Part shown: positions 35,050-46,010 of the stretch, piece by piece
Layout of the letters: the number at the start of each line of letters is the position of its first letter
Position numbering within the stretch: position 1 is the stretch's first letter
Assembly: GCA_025506515.1 (NCBI GenBank)
Contig: CM046454.1
Location: forward strand, 67,705,003-67,769,002
DNA length: 64,000 nucleotides
Direction of reading: 5' to 3'
Origin: Flaveria trinervia
Lineage: Eukaryota > Streptophyta > Magnoliopsida > Asterales > Asteraceae
The notes under the pieces: model-generated
Database searches by the model: none
Seen by the model: only the letters and a program-made list of their open reading frames with translations
Told to the model about the DNA's origin: nothing
Translations under genes and position numbers: made by a program

Positions 35050-38000
35050 GAATTTATAGAGATCATTGCGTTCCTTCGACATTCTCGGATACATAAAGCC
35101 ATATCCACACCGTGTACTCCTTACAGGTCGTTACATCAGGCTTTCTGAGAAAATGCCTCCGTAGATCGTTCACGTGAGCCTTACAGCATACGGAGCTCCA
35201 TTCATGTTCATGATATTGAGATTACATCAGCTGACATCCAGAGAGTACTTGATTTTGGGGACGATACTGATCACCCCAGCAGACTACATCCATTTACAGT
35301 CAGAGGTTGCTTTCTTAGGATTAAGTACGCTGGGGACATCAACTCAGGTGTGCTCAACAAGAGCAACCTGTGTCCCCAGTATAAGTACTTGGCGCATGTG
35401 ATCCTGAAGTGCATTGCTTCTTGGATGGGTGGGTTTGATGACCTGTCAGACCAGATTCAGAATGCCTATGTGGCGCTAGTGCTGAACTACCCCTTCAGCT
35501 TCTCGAGCATGATCTTCTTATATCTCGTGGAGAATCTGGAGGCCAAGGGAAAGGAGGGTTTTTGTATGTACCCCAGATTCTTGCAGCTGATCTTCAATGA
35601 GAAGTTGCCATCCCTACCAAAGGAGCGCCACGATGCGGTGACATTAGAGATCATGGATGATACGACTTTGGGTCGTATGAGAGTTTACCAGGGTAAGCAG
35701 GTTAAGCCCCAGCTAAAGAGGTTGATCGGCCATCTGGCCAATGAGAGATATGTGGCGCCAGGTAGATGCAAGTGGCGTCATGATGACAGCGATTCAGACG
35801 ATGAGAGGCTAGTGCACCCAGAGCATGATTCAGACGATGATGACAATGGGGATGCTGGGGATGATATGCCTATTCCACCGAGGGGCACAGGTTCAGATGT
35901 TATACCTCCAGTATTTGCGTCAACAGGCAACAGAGCTGAGTCAGCGGGTTTCCACCAGGACTTCATACCTGGTGAAGAGGAAGAAGAGTCTGATGAGTAG
36001 CCCTTGACGAGGACTGTGGAAAGCAAGGTTGTTCCCACAGAGTATGGACTCCGGGCGGGTGGTGAACGCCCCGGGGATTCGGTAGAGATTACTACAGATC
36101 CTAGCTGTGCCCCAGAGTCAGCTAGCCGTGTTCTAGGGGGAGCATCCACCTCGACTGGATCGAGGAAGAAAAGGATGGCTCAGGCCCATGGCCAGAAGAA
36201 GAAGAAGAGAAGACTCACCTTCGTCACCACCACAGCCACTACATCTACCACTACATTACCAGTTCTACAGCCACCCATCCACGACCACAGCCACCACAGC
36301 TACCACTACCACCACCACACCTCCTACCACTGTACATATGCCAACCACCACCATATCATTCACTCCTACATCACCTCCACTATCTCACAGACCCAAGCCC
36401 ATCTTCACCACAACCACCACCACCACCACTAGCCACTAAGCAGGACCCTCATCCCATCCCACACTATATATGGATCTCCTCTACCTCCATTTGGCGTAGA
36501 GGAACAACTTTCTGTGCTGAACCGGATGGGGATGTGTTTATTAGCTGCTGATGAGGAGAAGACGACACAGATCCGTCATCTGAAAGATCTTACTGTAGCA
36601 TAGTCTCAACAGATCTTGGAGCCGGGTCGGTTGATAGATGTTCAGGCCCAACAAATGGCTGCTTAGAGCCACGAGATCGCCCAACTCCAAGGGCAGAGTG
36701 TCACATCTACTAAGAGGATTGAGGAGTTGGAGGAGGCTAAGAAGACCATCATGCTAAAGCTTAAGGGATCTAAAGACGAGCCACTAAAGATTAAAGAGGG
36801 AGACGAAGATGATGAGGATGATGATGATGAGACGGAGGATGATGAGGGGATTGAGGACGAGAGGACAGAGGAGAGGAATGAGGATGATGATGATGAAGGA
36901 GGAGATGCAACTGCATCTGCCTCAGCTCAGGGTCAAGATAGAAGTTCAAAAAGAAATCAAGACCAACGAGCTTCCTCTTCTGCCTCACCTACTGCTGATC
37001 CAGCGATTCAAGATAAAAGTAATGATTAGATGATCATGTATTTGATATATTTTGTACTTGAATCATGTATTAAACTTATGTATTTGATGTTTATATTAAG
37101 ATTAATGTTTTTTTGTCTTGATTATTAACTAATGTTTGCTGTGTTGAATGTTTTAAATCAAGCAGATCCTGATTCCAAAGAGATGAATACGATATTGCTC
37201 CCATCCAACAGGTCAAGACCCAACTGATGTTGATTCTTGACCTGCAGGGTATTGTTAGGAGATCGGTTGTGGATACTCCTGAGGAAGGAGAAATCATTCA
37301 TAATCTTACTGACGAGCAATTAGCAGAGATCTTCAAGTTAAATCCCGATGAGATTGTGAAGGATGCTCCAACGTGCGACTCGACAAGTGATGAAGAGCTC
37401 AACGACGTTGATGTAATAGAGATAGAAGATGTCACTTAGAGCACTACCCTTAGTATGCTGACAATGAGGAAAATGTGGTCCCCAATATGGGTGAATCCCT
37501 TGTCAGTGATACGTTTGAGGTGTTAGACAAAATGGAGCAGGAGTCAGAGAAGACAGATGGAAAGACACAAGCCTCAAATGATGATGTTGATATCCAAAAG
37601 GCTGAGTGGGCTGCCTGTTTTGAAGAAGTTAGAGCCCAACGCGCTGCACCTAAACAAGACTCCTACACCAAACTCTACAGAGTCAAGAAACATCATAAGG
37701 TGTCAGGTAGGATTATAGCATGGGCATATTTTGAGGACCTTAACGTCTATGCAGTTAAGAGGGAGAAGGGAATAGAGTAATTTAGATTTCTACATGATCT
37801 AAAGACTCTACCAGGTTTTGAGCTCAACCAGCTGGCCAAACTGAAGCTGTTGTATGCTGACCGAGAAAGATGTCAGGCTGGTTTGAGGCTGCCCTAAGGA
37901 AGGAGTACCACACCAGGTGGGTTAACTTCAGACCCCAATAGCCTACAAGGTACATCAGAAGGTCTGAAGTTGATGCCATTACTGGAAAGCCAAAAATAGT

Positions 38001-38366
38001 GTTGAAGTGGAGTCCTCCACGCACGATGTCAAGAATCCCACTCAGGGAAATGCCACAGGACTTCACTGCACACTTTAAGTTGTGGTACTACGATTGGAGG
38101 ACAGGAGAGGCTATCATAATCCTAAACAAAGAGAGCCAAATGGATACTATCAGGGTATTTGACCCAATGTGCCTTACCACTTGTCAGCTAATGATGTCTA
38201 CACTCTATACAAGTGGCCACTGTTCTATGATACGCAGGATATAGTACAAGCCCTCCAGTTCCAGAATGTCATAAGACTCTGTTTTGCATTTGAGATTCAT
38301 GCATGAGTCACAAAAGAGAATAAGTACAAGAAGTATGAGGAGGTAATGAAGAAAACAAGACATTAG
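35050..38366 (+). pseudogene. Extra ORF of Copia-A2
   Basis: The first recognisable codons (EFIEIIAFLRHSRI) are at 35050; the original start is uncertain. In order: N-terminal domain with RGCFLRIKYAGDINSGVLN, KYLAHVILKC, FCMYPRFLQL (35290-35590); DDTTLGRMRVYQGKQ; acidic DSDSDDE; TAG at 35998 for Glu; Thr-rich ACC region (36220-36430); heptad-like EEQLSVLNRM region (36500-36760); Asp/Glu-rich tail ending SND at 37029. After about 190 AT-rich bases a second open segment (LDLQGIVRRSV..., 37227-37439) leads to the C-terminal domain (37475-38366) with WAACFEEVRAQRA, LYRVKKHHKVSGRI, FDPMCL and stop TAG 38364. Total about 1,050 codons. Function unknown; likely specific to this retrotransposon group. 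Confidence 0.75.
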
Positions 38367-38380
38367 AGAGATCTAGGTCC

Positions 38381-38390
38381 AAGGGGAGTT
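38381..38390 (+). promoter_or_regulatory. Polypurine tract of Copia-A2
   Basis: AAGGGGAGTT directly before the 3' LTR; one G shorter than in Copia-A1. Confidence 0.88.
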
Positions 38391-39124
38391 TGTTGATACA
38401 TGTATGTCCCTAGATCATGATATGAATGTAATATATCTTGTTTGTCTGATTCGGATGTAATGTTTGGAATGATTAATGAAATGATATTGGTTGTTTGTTA
38501 TTTATAATGTTTAATATTTCATTAATGAGTCGATGTTGAATTGGTTAATTAGGTTTATGGTTGTTTGAATTGTTACACATAATGTTATATTAATTAATAC
38601 ATTCAAACTTAACAAAATGAAGTTCTCATGCGAATGGCCCATGCGAATGGACTATACGCATGAATAACTTCATACGAATGACTCAGTCGCATGACTGAAC
38701 CAGGAGACTGGATCAGTGGTATGATTGTAACATAAGATTGACTCAGTCGCACGACTGAACACTCAGTCGTGCAGATGAATCAACCACATGGTTCAATCGC
38801 ACGACTGAACCATATTAATGGTTCAGTCGCACGAATGAACAATACTAACCTATAAATACAACCCAATTCGTGGAAAAACATGAGCATTCATTCTATTTTG
38901 ACTCCAGATGTATCCTAGCCGTCCAGAAGCCTCCAAGTTGATACTCCAAGTTCATAGAACACTGCAGATCGATTCCTAATCGATTCTTAACGTTTGATTC
39001 AATAATTTATTGATTCTACGTGCGTTCTCACTAATTGGATCGCCAATCAAATAGGATTCCACACTATTTGGTTTGGTTTACACATTAATCATTCGGTATT
39101 TCATTCAAATACCAGGTCCTAACA
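38391..39124 (+). repeat. Copia-A2 3' LTR (734 bp)
   Basis: Same ends as the 5' LTR. Dyad-word array at about 38626-38845, directly upstream of TATAAATA (38851-38858). Several words differ from the 5' LTR by CpG transitions, for example TCGCACGA against TCGCATGA and ACCGCACGG against ACCACATGG. Confidence 0.95.
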
Positions 39125-40010
39125 GTTTCGCACATTTCGTACTTATCGCCCTTTTTGTACGTTATTATCTTTTTACTTTTATCTATGTCCTATCATGTAC
39201 ATAACCCCCCTATAAAGTAATGGCATTTCATCTAGGATTAAGCGACAAGGACCCCATATCGCACACATCGCACATATCGCACTTGTCGCACATATCTCAC
39301 ATATCGTAGATATGGAGTGGTCACTAGCACCGACTCCCCCTGTGTGTGTGAACTGTTATGGGTCAGCCAAAATCGCAAGCTGTATAATACACAATAATTA
39401 GGAAATCACAGGTATTGGAGCAATCACAAAGACTGAACACCTACTATGTGTATGGACCCTTATGAGTTAGCCAAAATCATATGCTGTAAATACACACACA
39501 GTTGAGCTAAAAACTCTCAATGAGTTGTGCACCTCCTTTCATTTGCTTGCAAGCCTTTTCATTCTTACATTCATTAATGCATGCATTCATTATTTCGTTC
39601 CTCTTTTCATTATCTTCCACTTTACGTTACATCATACTTTCATTTCATTCATTAACATACAAAGTAGAGCCATGGGAAGACACACATACACAAACAGGAA
39701 CACCAGCAAGATCATGAAAATCTTCATACATATCAGCATGAATAGATAACATACATCAGACATACCATCATGCATAACATCATAAATCACACATCATCAA
39801 TCACACATCATCAATCACACAACATCATACAGGGCATCTTACATACATAGCCCTCGGGAACCTCCCAAGTCAAAGCCTACATTTCAACTTTTTCACAAAA
39901 AGTCAAAAAATATTCAAAGTGTTCATCCGCATTTGCCTTTTTGTTCATCCAGATTTCTTTTACTTCATCCGCATTTACTCAGTACTCATCCGCATTTCCT
40001 TGGTACTCAT

Positions 40011-40405
40011 CCGCATTGACTTACTTAGTGATAAATGCTCATCCGCATTTGTTGTTCAATCGCATGAACCTTCTCATCCGCATTGACTTTCCATCCGCAT
40101 TGACTTACTTAGTGATCAATGCTCATCCGCATTTGTTGTTCAATCGTATGAACCTTCTTATCCGCATTGACTTTCCATCCGCATTGACTTTTCATCTGCA
40201 TTGACTTACTTAGTGGTCAATGCTCATCCGCATTTGTTGTTCAATCACATGAACCTTCTCATCCGCATTACCTTTCCATCCGCATTGACTTACTTAGTGA
40301 CCAATGCTCATCTACATTTGTTGTTCAATCGCATGAACCTTCTCATCCGCATTGACTTTCCATCCGCATTGACTTAGTGGTCAATGCTCATCCGCATTAA
40401 ATATT
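40011..40405. repeat. 84-bp tandem repeat in the solo Gypsy-B LTR
   Basis: Units begin CCGCATTGACTTACTTAGTG at 40011, 40095, 40196 (CTGCATTG variant) and 40280, with a partial fifth at 40364. Units 1, 3 and 4 are 84 bp; unit 2 is 101 bp through a 17-bp internal duplication. Each unit contains four ATCCGCATT or AATCGCATG words. The surrounding 39930-40010 and 40405-40430 carry more single CATCCGCATT words. Confidence 0.92.
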
Positions 40406-41154
40406 CATCCGCATTTCTTTTAAACACTTGGGTAGATTCTAAAACTTAGACATATGAACTACTGTTCGGGCGTATGAGCAGCCTAGGGGTCACTATTCAT
40501 TAGATTTAGTCCCCAAATCTCATCTATCATGTTCTAAGCTTAAATCTTACCTTCTAAGCCTTAGAAAAACAACCATAACATCATCAAGTATGAACATAGC
40601 CCAACATCACATGCTAATTGCAGCATAGACACATTCATACGTACAGGTTATAAAACCCAGATTTATAAAAACATGCATTCACGCATTTCCAGCCCCAAAA
40701 CAGTTAAAAACTAGTATAAGAGGGGTCTTAGAACTCACCTTAGTAGCTCTTGAGTATGACTTCTTCCAAACTCATCTGTGACTAAGTTCAACCGCCAAGA
40801 AACGCACTAAAACACACACCCGAACACATACAAACATACAAAAGCATACAACTGAGCATAAAACCAGTGAAGAACATTCAAAAACCACGAATTCTTACCT
40901 TGAATTCGAGCTTCTTCTTCCTGTTCTTCAAGGGCCGAAACTTTCTGCTCTTTTCTTTCTCTCTTTCTTAAAAAACGCAGATCTGGGTGTTGTAAGAGTA
41001 GAGTGGGCTGCCATGCCCACTTTACACCCACTTTCAAACCTTTTTGTCCTTTTTACACTTTTTACTCCTCAACTTGGGTAAACTATCTTTTCTTTCTTTT
41101 ACTTTACTTTCGTCTTCTTTCTTTGAATTTTAAAAGAAATAACCGGTTGTTACA

Positions 41155-41477
41155 AATGTTTTTCTAAAACTAGAACTCACTCAGCAACGTTGACTTTTAT
41201 GTATTTCCAGTTGGCAGGTAATGATTACTGAGGATAGCACGAGGCGACTACTTGGCTCATTTTCAATGACATTCTTTTGTATATTGTTTTTGCATTATAA
41301 TACAAACAAATGATGTTTTGTAACGAATGTTGTATATTTTGCAAAAGCGATTATTATAATGGAATGATATATTTGTTTAAATGTTTTCGCTACAATGCTT
41401 TGTTAAAGTTAATGTAAATATATGATTTATGTGCGATGATTGACCAACTGTGAGCGTACCAGCAACGGGGCCTTACA
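41155..41477 (+). repeat. 3' end of a plus-strand Gypsy-B LTR
   Basis: Matches the last about 320 bp of the Gypsy-B2 3' LTR (CTAGAACTCACTCAGCAACG ... GGGGCCTTACA). It is the right-hand remainder of the LTR interrupted at 14101. It ends at 41477 against Copia-D sequence; a duplication gtcta (41478-41482) would be expected to recur left of the window. Confidence 0.85.
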
Positions 41478-44115
41478 GTCTACCTTAACATCCAGTTGAC
41501 TAATAGCCTTACATGCTAGCCTCTGTCTATACAATCTTGATATCTGCTTGAACTCTTCAAGGACCCTCTCTTGAATCCTATCAACTAACCTTGCAGCTTG
41601 TCTGTGTTGGCTTGGTTTAACATTGCTCTCCTATCAATGTGGAATCTCAAGTTGGAGAAACTAAAGATTTCCTGTTCCCCTGAGTTCTTGAGATTATCAG
41701 TGCTCTCCTATCAATGTCTTACCTCCATCCCATGATTGGATTTTCAGAATGATAAGATGGAGTAGGCATAGCTCTAGGAATACCCTTCTCAAACAAGCTC
41801 TAAATGAGTGAGTCCATATTAATGTTAACTTGAGGAGGTTGTTAAGCATGGACAGTTGCAAGTGAGGTTGGTGAACTCTCAATGTGCATATCTTGTGAAC
41901 TCTCAGTTTCTGTGATTGCTTAGACTTTCTCTCCCTTTTTGGTTGCATCACCTTTTTGCATAGGTGAGCTAGGGGTTAGGTCTATTACATCCACATGTGC
42001 TTATGTTCCTAGTTAATATCTTCTTAAAGGTCTCCCAACTAGTCTCTCCTTGTGATAAGAAATCTCAAGTTGTTGATCATTGACCCTATTTTACAACGTA
42101 GTCACTAGAGATTCCAAGTGACTAACCTTAGAGACTAAATAGGTGCATGTTTAGTCAGTTTTTGCACCTTTAACCTCATGTTCCCCTCATATTCATGAGA
42201 AGAATCATGGGAGGATGAGAGAATAGGACCAAGTCTTCTTCCTCATCACCAGCATAATGTTCTTGGTTGTAGGATTTCCTTTCACAATAACAACTTTAGT
42301 TGAAGTGTTAATGGGTAGAGTTTTCATGATTGAGGTCTTAATGATGTAATCATTTTCAGAAGTAAGATCCTATTCCATATGGACCCCCTGAATAGGTTTA
42401 GAGAGATCCACCTTAGTAATGGGTGAATGATGGGAGCCTGCATAAGTTGAGGAGCTTGTGTAGGGATTCGTTTTGATTTTCTGTAGTAAGTGATGGTTGT
42501 TTATGGTTGTGTTAGTGGTTGGGTAGTAGAAGGAGTGGGTTCGACACAAGCTGGTGCTGCTAGGTTGTCACCTTCAGTAATGAGCTTTAACATTCTTTTT
42601 GGGACAAGGGTTGTTTTCGCTTCCTCCTAATTTTGAAGATGTCAGGCTTCATCTGTCTCAATTTAAAAATTCTACATATTCCCTTCAAGTGTGAGCCTAG
42701 TTTATTGTTTAGAATGTGTTGGACATATCTAGCGAACATGTAATATTCTAAGGAGTCTAAGTTTGCAAGCAAGTTAGTATGCACAAATTATGAGTACCTG
42801 AACTTGACCCCTATACCATTCCATGAACTACAAAGGAAAGATTCTCAGGAATTTGATCCCATCCTCCGCTCTTGTTGGACAAGTTGTGTATGACTACATG
42901 GAGGAGGTACTTCTATTGAGAAGAGACCTTCCCTTTCCTGAAGGTTTTGACAGAGATATCTCCCTCACAGCCCATCTGCTTAAAGGAGCGATTAACAACA
43001 ACTTTAGGAAAGGATAAATCACCTTATACATCATCCAACTGAAGATGAGTGTTTATGATAGACGGAGTGATGTAGATTGTCCTCCTCGGAACTATGACAG
43101 ACAATGCCTTCTCCGCATCCATGGTGACCTCTTAGCAAATCCTCCAAAAGTACAAAAGAGGATTCTCATAGAGTGGAGGATCAATGGTGAGGGTGATGAA
43201 GTAGTTAGACAAAGAAAGAAAGGGACAAACCTTTGAGAAAATTGGATTTTTCTCAAAGTTCAATAGGGCAAATTTCTTGTGTTGCCTGTGAAGTTGCATG
43301 GAAAAATCTAGGTTGTATCTATGATCAAGGTTGTCCATTTGAGAAAGCTTAGGTGTGAAGGAAGATAAGAACAAGGTTGGTTGTGGGTGAAATTATGTTA
43401 GAGAAGATTGCAGATGAAGAGCAAACTGTAAGAGGGAGAATCATTGAGCATATATATGAAATGGATTTGAGACAAAGTTAATGGAAAAGGATAAACTTCA
43501 AAATACGGATGTTGATCCTCCTCTAAAAAAGTGCCTAAAAACGTAGTTTTCTTGGAAGTCAAAAATCTTTCGCAGGGATTTTCTCTTCAGAAGTTTTGAT
43601 AATAGCTTCCGAAGCCAAAATGACTTTGGAAGATATTTCAAATAGTTTTGAAAATTATGATTCGGGAGAAATAATTAAGAATTTTTATTTTTGAGACATG
43701 TTTGGTTTCCGAAGAGATCAAGACTTGTTAGTTTTACTCTAAAGAAAATAAATGTTTCGAGACTTATTGCTATCAAAAGAAAATCGTTATTCAAAAGCAT
43801 ATAAGTATGTATGAATAAATTTAAGTTTCAAAAGATATCTTAGAATTTCTTCCGAATATAAATTCACATAAGTAGTTTTTTGATTTGAAGACATTGTTTT
43901 CTTCCGAAAGAAAAGATGTTTAAAATTGTTCAAAAATCTAAGGAATATTATTTCAACGATTTTCTTCCAAAGTAAACATAGGCTTATGAAGGTGATTAAA
44001 TAGACAACTTAGTACACATAGGTTTTAGTAATAATATTGAGTTAAGTTTAAGAAAAATCTATTCAAAGTTAATCATCCCAATTACCGATTCAAGATAGTT
44101 AAATCTTTGTTGATT
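41478..44115 (-). pseudogene. Copia-D extra ORF and 3' region (old, minus strand)
   Basis: Heavily decayed. On the minus strand, 42587-43020 aligns with the extra-ORF N-terminal domain of Copia-A: KYLLHVVIHNLSNKSGGWD corresponds to KYLAHVLLKC...GGFD, and YYMFARYVQHILNNKLGSHL corresponds to FCMYPRFMQMIIDQKLPSL. 41697-42500 probably holds the rest in several frames. 43400-44115 is AT-rich with no coding signal but repeats CTTCCGAAG-like words. Continues at 49654 beyond the Gypsy-B2 insertion. Confidence 0.6.
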
Positions 44116-45398
44116 CGTAACACCCGGTTATTAAAAAAAAGGCAAGACATGAAGAATAAATGAAAGAAAAGCAATAAAGTCCAAGTGGAGGGACTAAAAG
44201 TGTCCAAAAGGACAAGTCTTTGAAAAAGTTGGTGTAAAGGTGGGCATGGCCGCCCACCCTCACTTCACATCACCATCTTCATCGGTTTTAGAGATAGAGA
44301 GCAGAGGAGCTATTGGTTTTGAAGAAAAGAAGAAGAAGAGAAGTCGAATTCAAGGTAAGAATTCGTGGTTTTTAAGTGTTTATGATGGGTTTTATCCCGG
44401 TTGTATGCTTATGTGCTTATGTGGTTGTGTATGTGCTCGGGTGTGTGTGTTTGGTGTTGTTTTTAGGTGTTTGAACTCATTTGCAAGCGGGTTAGAAAGG
44501 AAGAAACACCCAAGTTGCATCAAATGAGTTCTAGACCCCGGTTTTTACTTGTTTTAAACTATCTTTGGGGCTGAAATTGTATTAAAACGATTTTCGAAGC
44601 TTTTGTATGTTTACCCGTATGTATTATGCATGATGGATGTTAATTCTTGAATGCTTTTAGGTTATTCATGTTTAGAATAGCCATGTTAAGCTTAGAGAAG
44701 ATGGGTTTGATGATTGGGTTTGAAAACATACTAGAAACCTGTTACCTAGAAGGTCCATGCGCCTAGATAAGGCGCATGTCCCTGAAAATGCCTTAGAAGG
44801 ATTTAAGTGTAATCCATGCACCTAAACAGTAGCTCATGCACCTAAAATTGCCTTAGGATTGTTTTAAGTATAGCCCATGCCCCTGAACAGTGGTCCATGG
44901 GCCTAGAAATATTAGTCGGATGACTAAGTGTAGGGTCATGCGCCCCAATAGTGCTCATGCGCCCAAGTGGCCCATGCGCCTAAGTGTCCATACGCCCGAA
45001 TAGTACCCATGTGCATAGAATTGGGTTGGAATTGACTAAGTATACACAAGTCCAGGATTCCCATGCGCCTAGGCACTCATGTGCCTGCATAGTGCCCATG
45101 CGCCTGAAAGTTGCCCATGCGCCTAAGTGTTCTCCATGCGCCTGCATAGTGTCCATGCGCCTGCATAGTGTCCACGCGCCTGCATAGTGCCCATGCGCCT
45201 AAGGACTTAGAATATTTTCTGATTTTTGGGGAAAAAGTGTAATGTAGGCTTTGACTTGGGAGATTCCCGGGGGCTATGTAAGTTGAATTTTTGAAGTCAT
45301 TTATGATGTGATGTATGATTGTATGATATGTTTATGTTCCTTATACGATGTATGATTATCTTTCCTATGACTTTACGTGTTATGTTAATGAATGAACC
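44116..45398 (+). repeat. Gypsy-B2 5' LTR, truncated (1283 bp)
   Basis: Aligns with 47493 onward at roughly 95 percent by eye. The CATGCGCC-word array occupies about 44753-45205, including a 19-bp tandem CCATGCGCCTGCATAGTGT at 45137-45200. Lost from about 45398. Confidence 0.92.
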
Positions 45399-46010
45399 GA
45401 AGGTAGACCCTGGAAGGTGGAGGAAGGGATGGATGGAAGTCACCAAGGACGCCATCCGAGATTCGTAGTTTCTTGGGGTTGGCGGGATATTATCGAAGGT
45501 TCATTCAGGACTTTTCCAAGATCACTTCTCCACTAACCAAGTTGACCCGAAAGGATGTAATTTTATATGGGGTCTAGCTCGAGAGCAAGCAATCGAGGAG
45601 TTAAGGGCGAGGTTGACTCAAGCTCCTGTCTTGTCATTACCCGAAGGAAGCGAGGATCTGGTGGTATATTCAGATGCTTCTTACTTGGGGTTGGGGTATG
45701 TATTAATGCAGAGAGGGAAGGTTATAGCCTATGCATCCCGACAACTGATAGTTGATAAGGTCAACTACCCTACTCATGACTTGGAGCTAGTAGATGTGGT
45801 CTTCACACTAAAATTTGGAGGCACTATCTGCACGGGACGATGTGCACCATTTGCACTGACCACAAGAGCTTAAAGTACTTCTTCGAACAAAAAGATCTGA
45901 ACATGAGGCAGAGAAGATGGTTGGAGCTCATAAAAGATTATGATTGCGAGATCTACTATCATCCGGGCAAAGCCAACGTGGTGGCTGATGCTCTTAGCCG
46001 AAAGGAGAGG
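45399..46010 (+). pseudogene. Gypsy-B2 RT end and RNase H
   Basis: SFLGLAGYYRRFIQDFSKI, VVYSDASYLGLGYVLMQR, VIAYASRQL, CTDHKSLKYFF and YHPGKANVVADALSRKE. Ty3/gypsy RNase H. A one-base change of frame near 45560 and another near 45830 break it. Confidence 0.88.

Larger units (their letters stand above)
15316..39124 (+). mobile_element. Copia-A2: complete Copia element containing a nested Gypsy-A
   Basis: Both LTRs are 734 bp and the target duplication gtttc is present at 15311-15315 and 39125-39129. Removing the Gypsy-A insert (17588-28592) leaves about 12.8 kb: LTR, primer site, leader, gag, pol, interval, extra ORF, polypurine tract, LTR. The two LTRs differ by a few percent, mostly transitions, so the insertion is not recent. 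It is the reference copy for the family in this window. Confidence 0.95.
14102..41154 (-). mobile_element. Solo Gypsy-B LTR, minus strand, split by later insertions
   Basis: Boundaries TGTAAGGCACC at 14102 and CCGGTTGTTACA ending at 41154, flanked on both sides by the 5-bp duplication aatgt (14097-14101, 41155-41159). LTR sequence is present only at 14102-14263, 14948-15315 and 39130-41154, about 2.56 kb in total. No internal region is attached, so it is a solo LTR left by LTR-LTR recombination. It contains the 84-bp tandem repeat (40011-40405), a short TCGCACATA-type array (39256-39310) and an ATCACACATCATCA repeat (39785-39825). It holds two younger insertions. Confidence 0.9.

Noticed and set aside
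35050..36000. Vesicle-trafficking (synaptobrevin/longin) function for the extra ORF
   Set aside because: The label is remembered from automatic annotation; no SNARE motif or membrane anchor is visible, and the gene sits inside a retrotransposon.
39930..40430. CRISPR-like alternation of repeat and spacer
   Set aside because: Spacers are themselves repeated within an 84-bp unit, the DNA is an eukaryotic LTR, and no cas-like genes exist.
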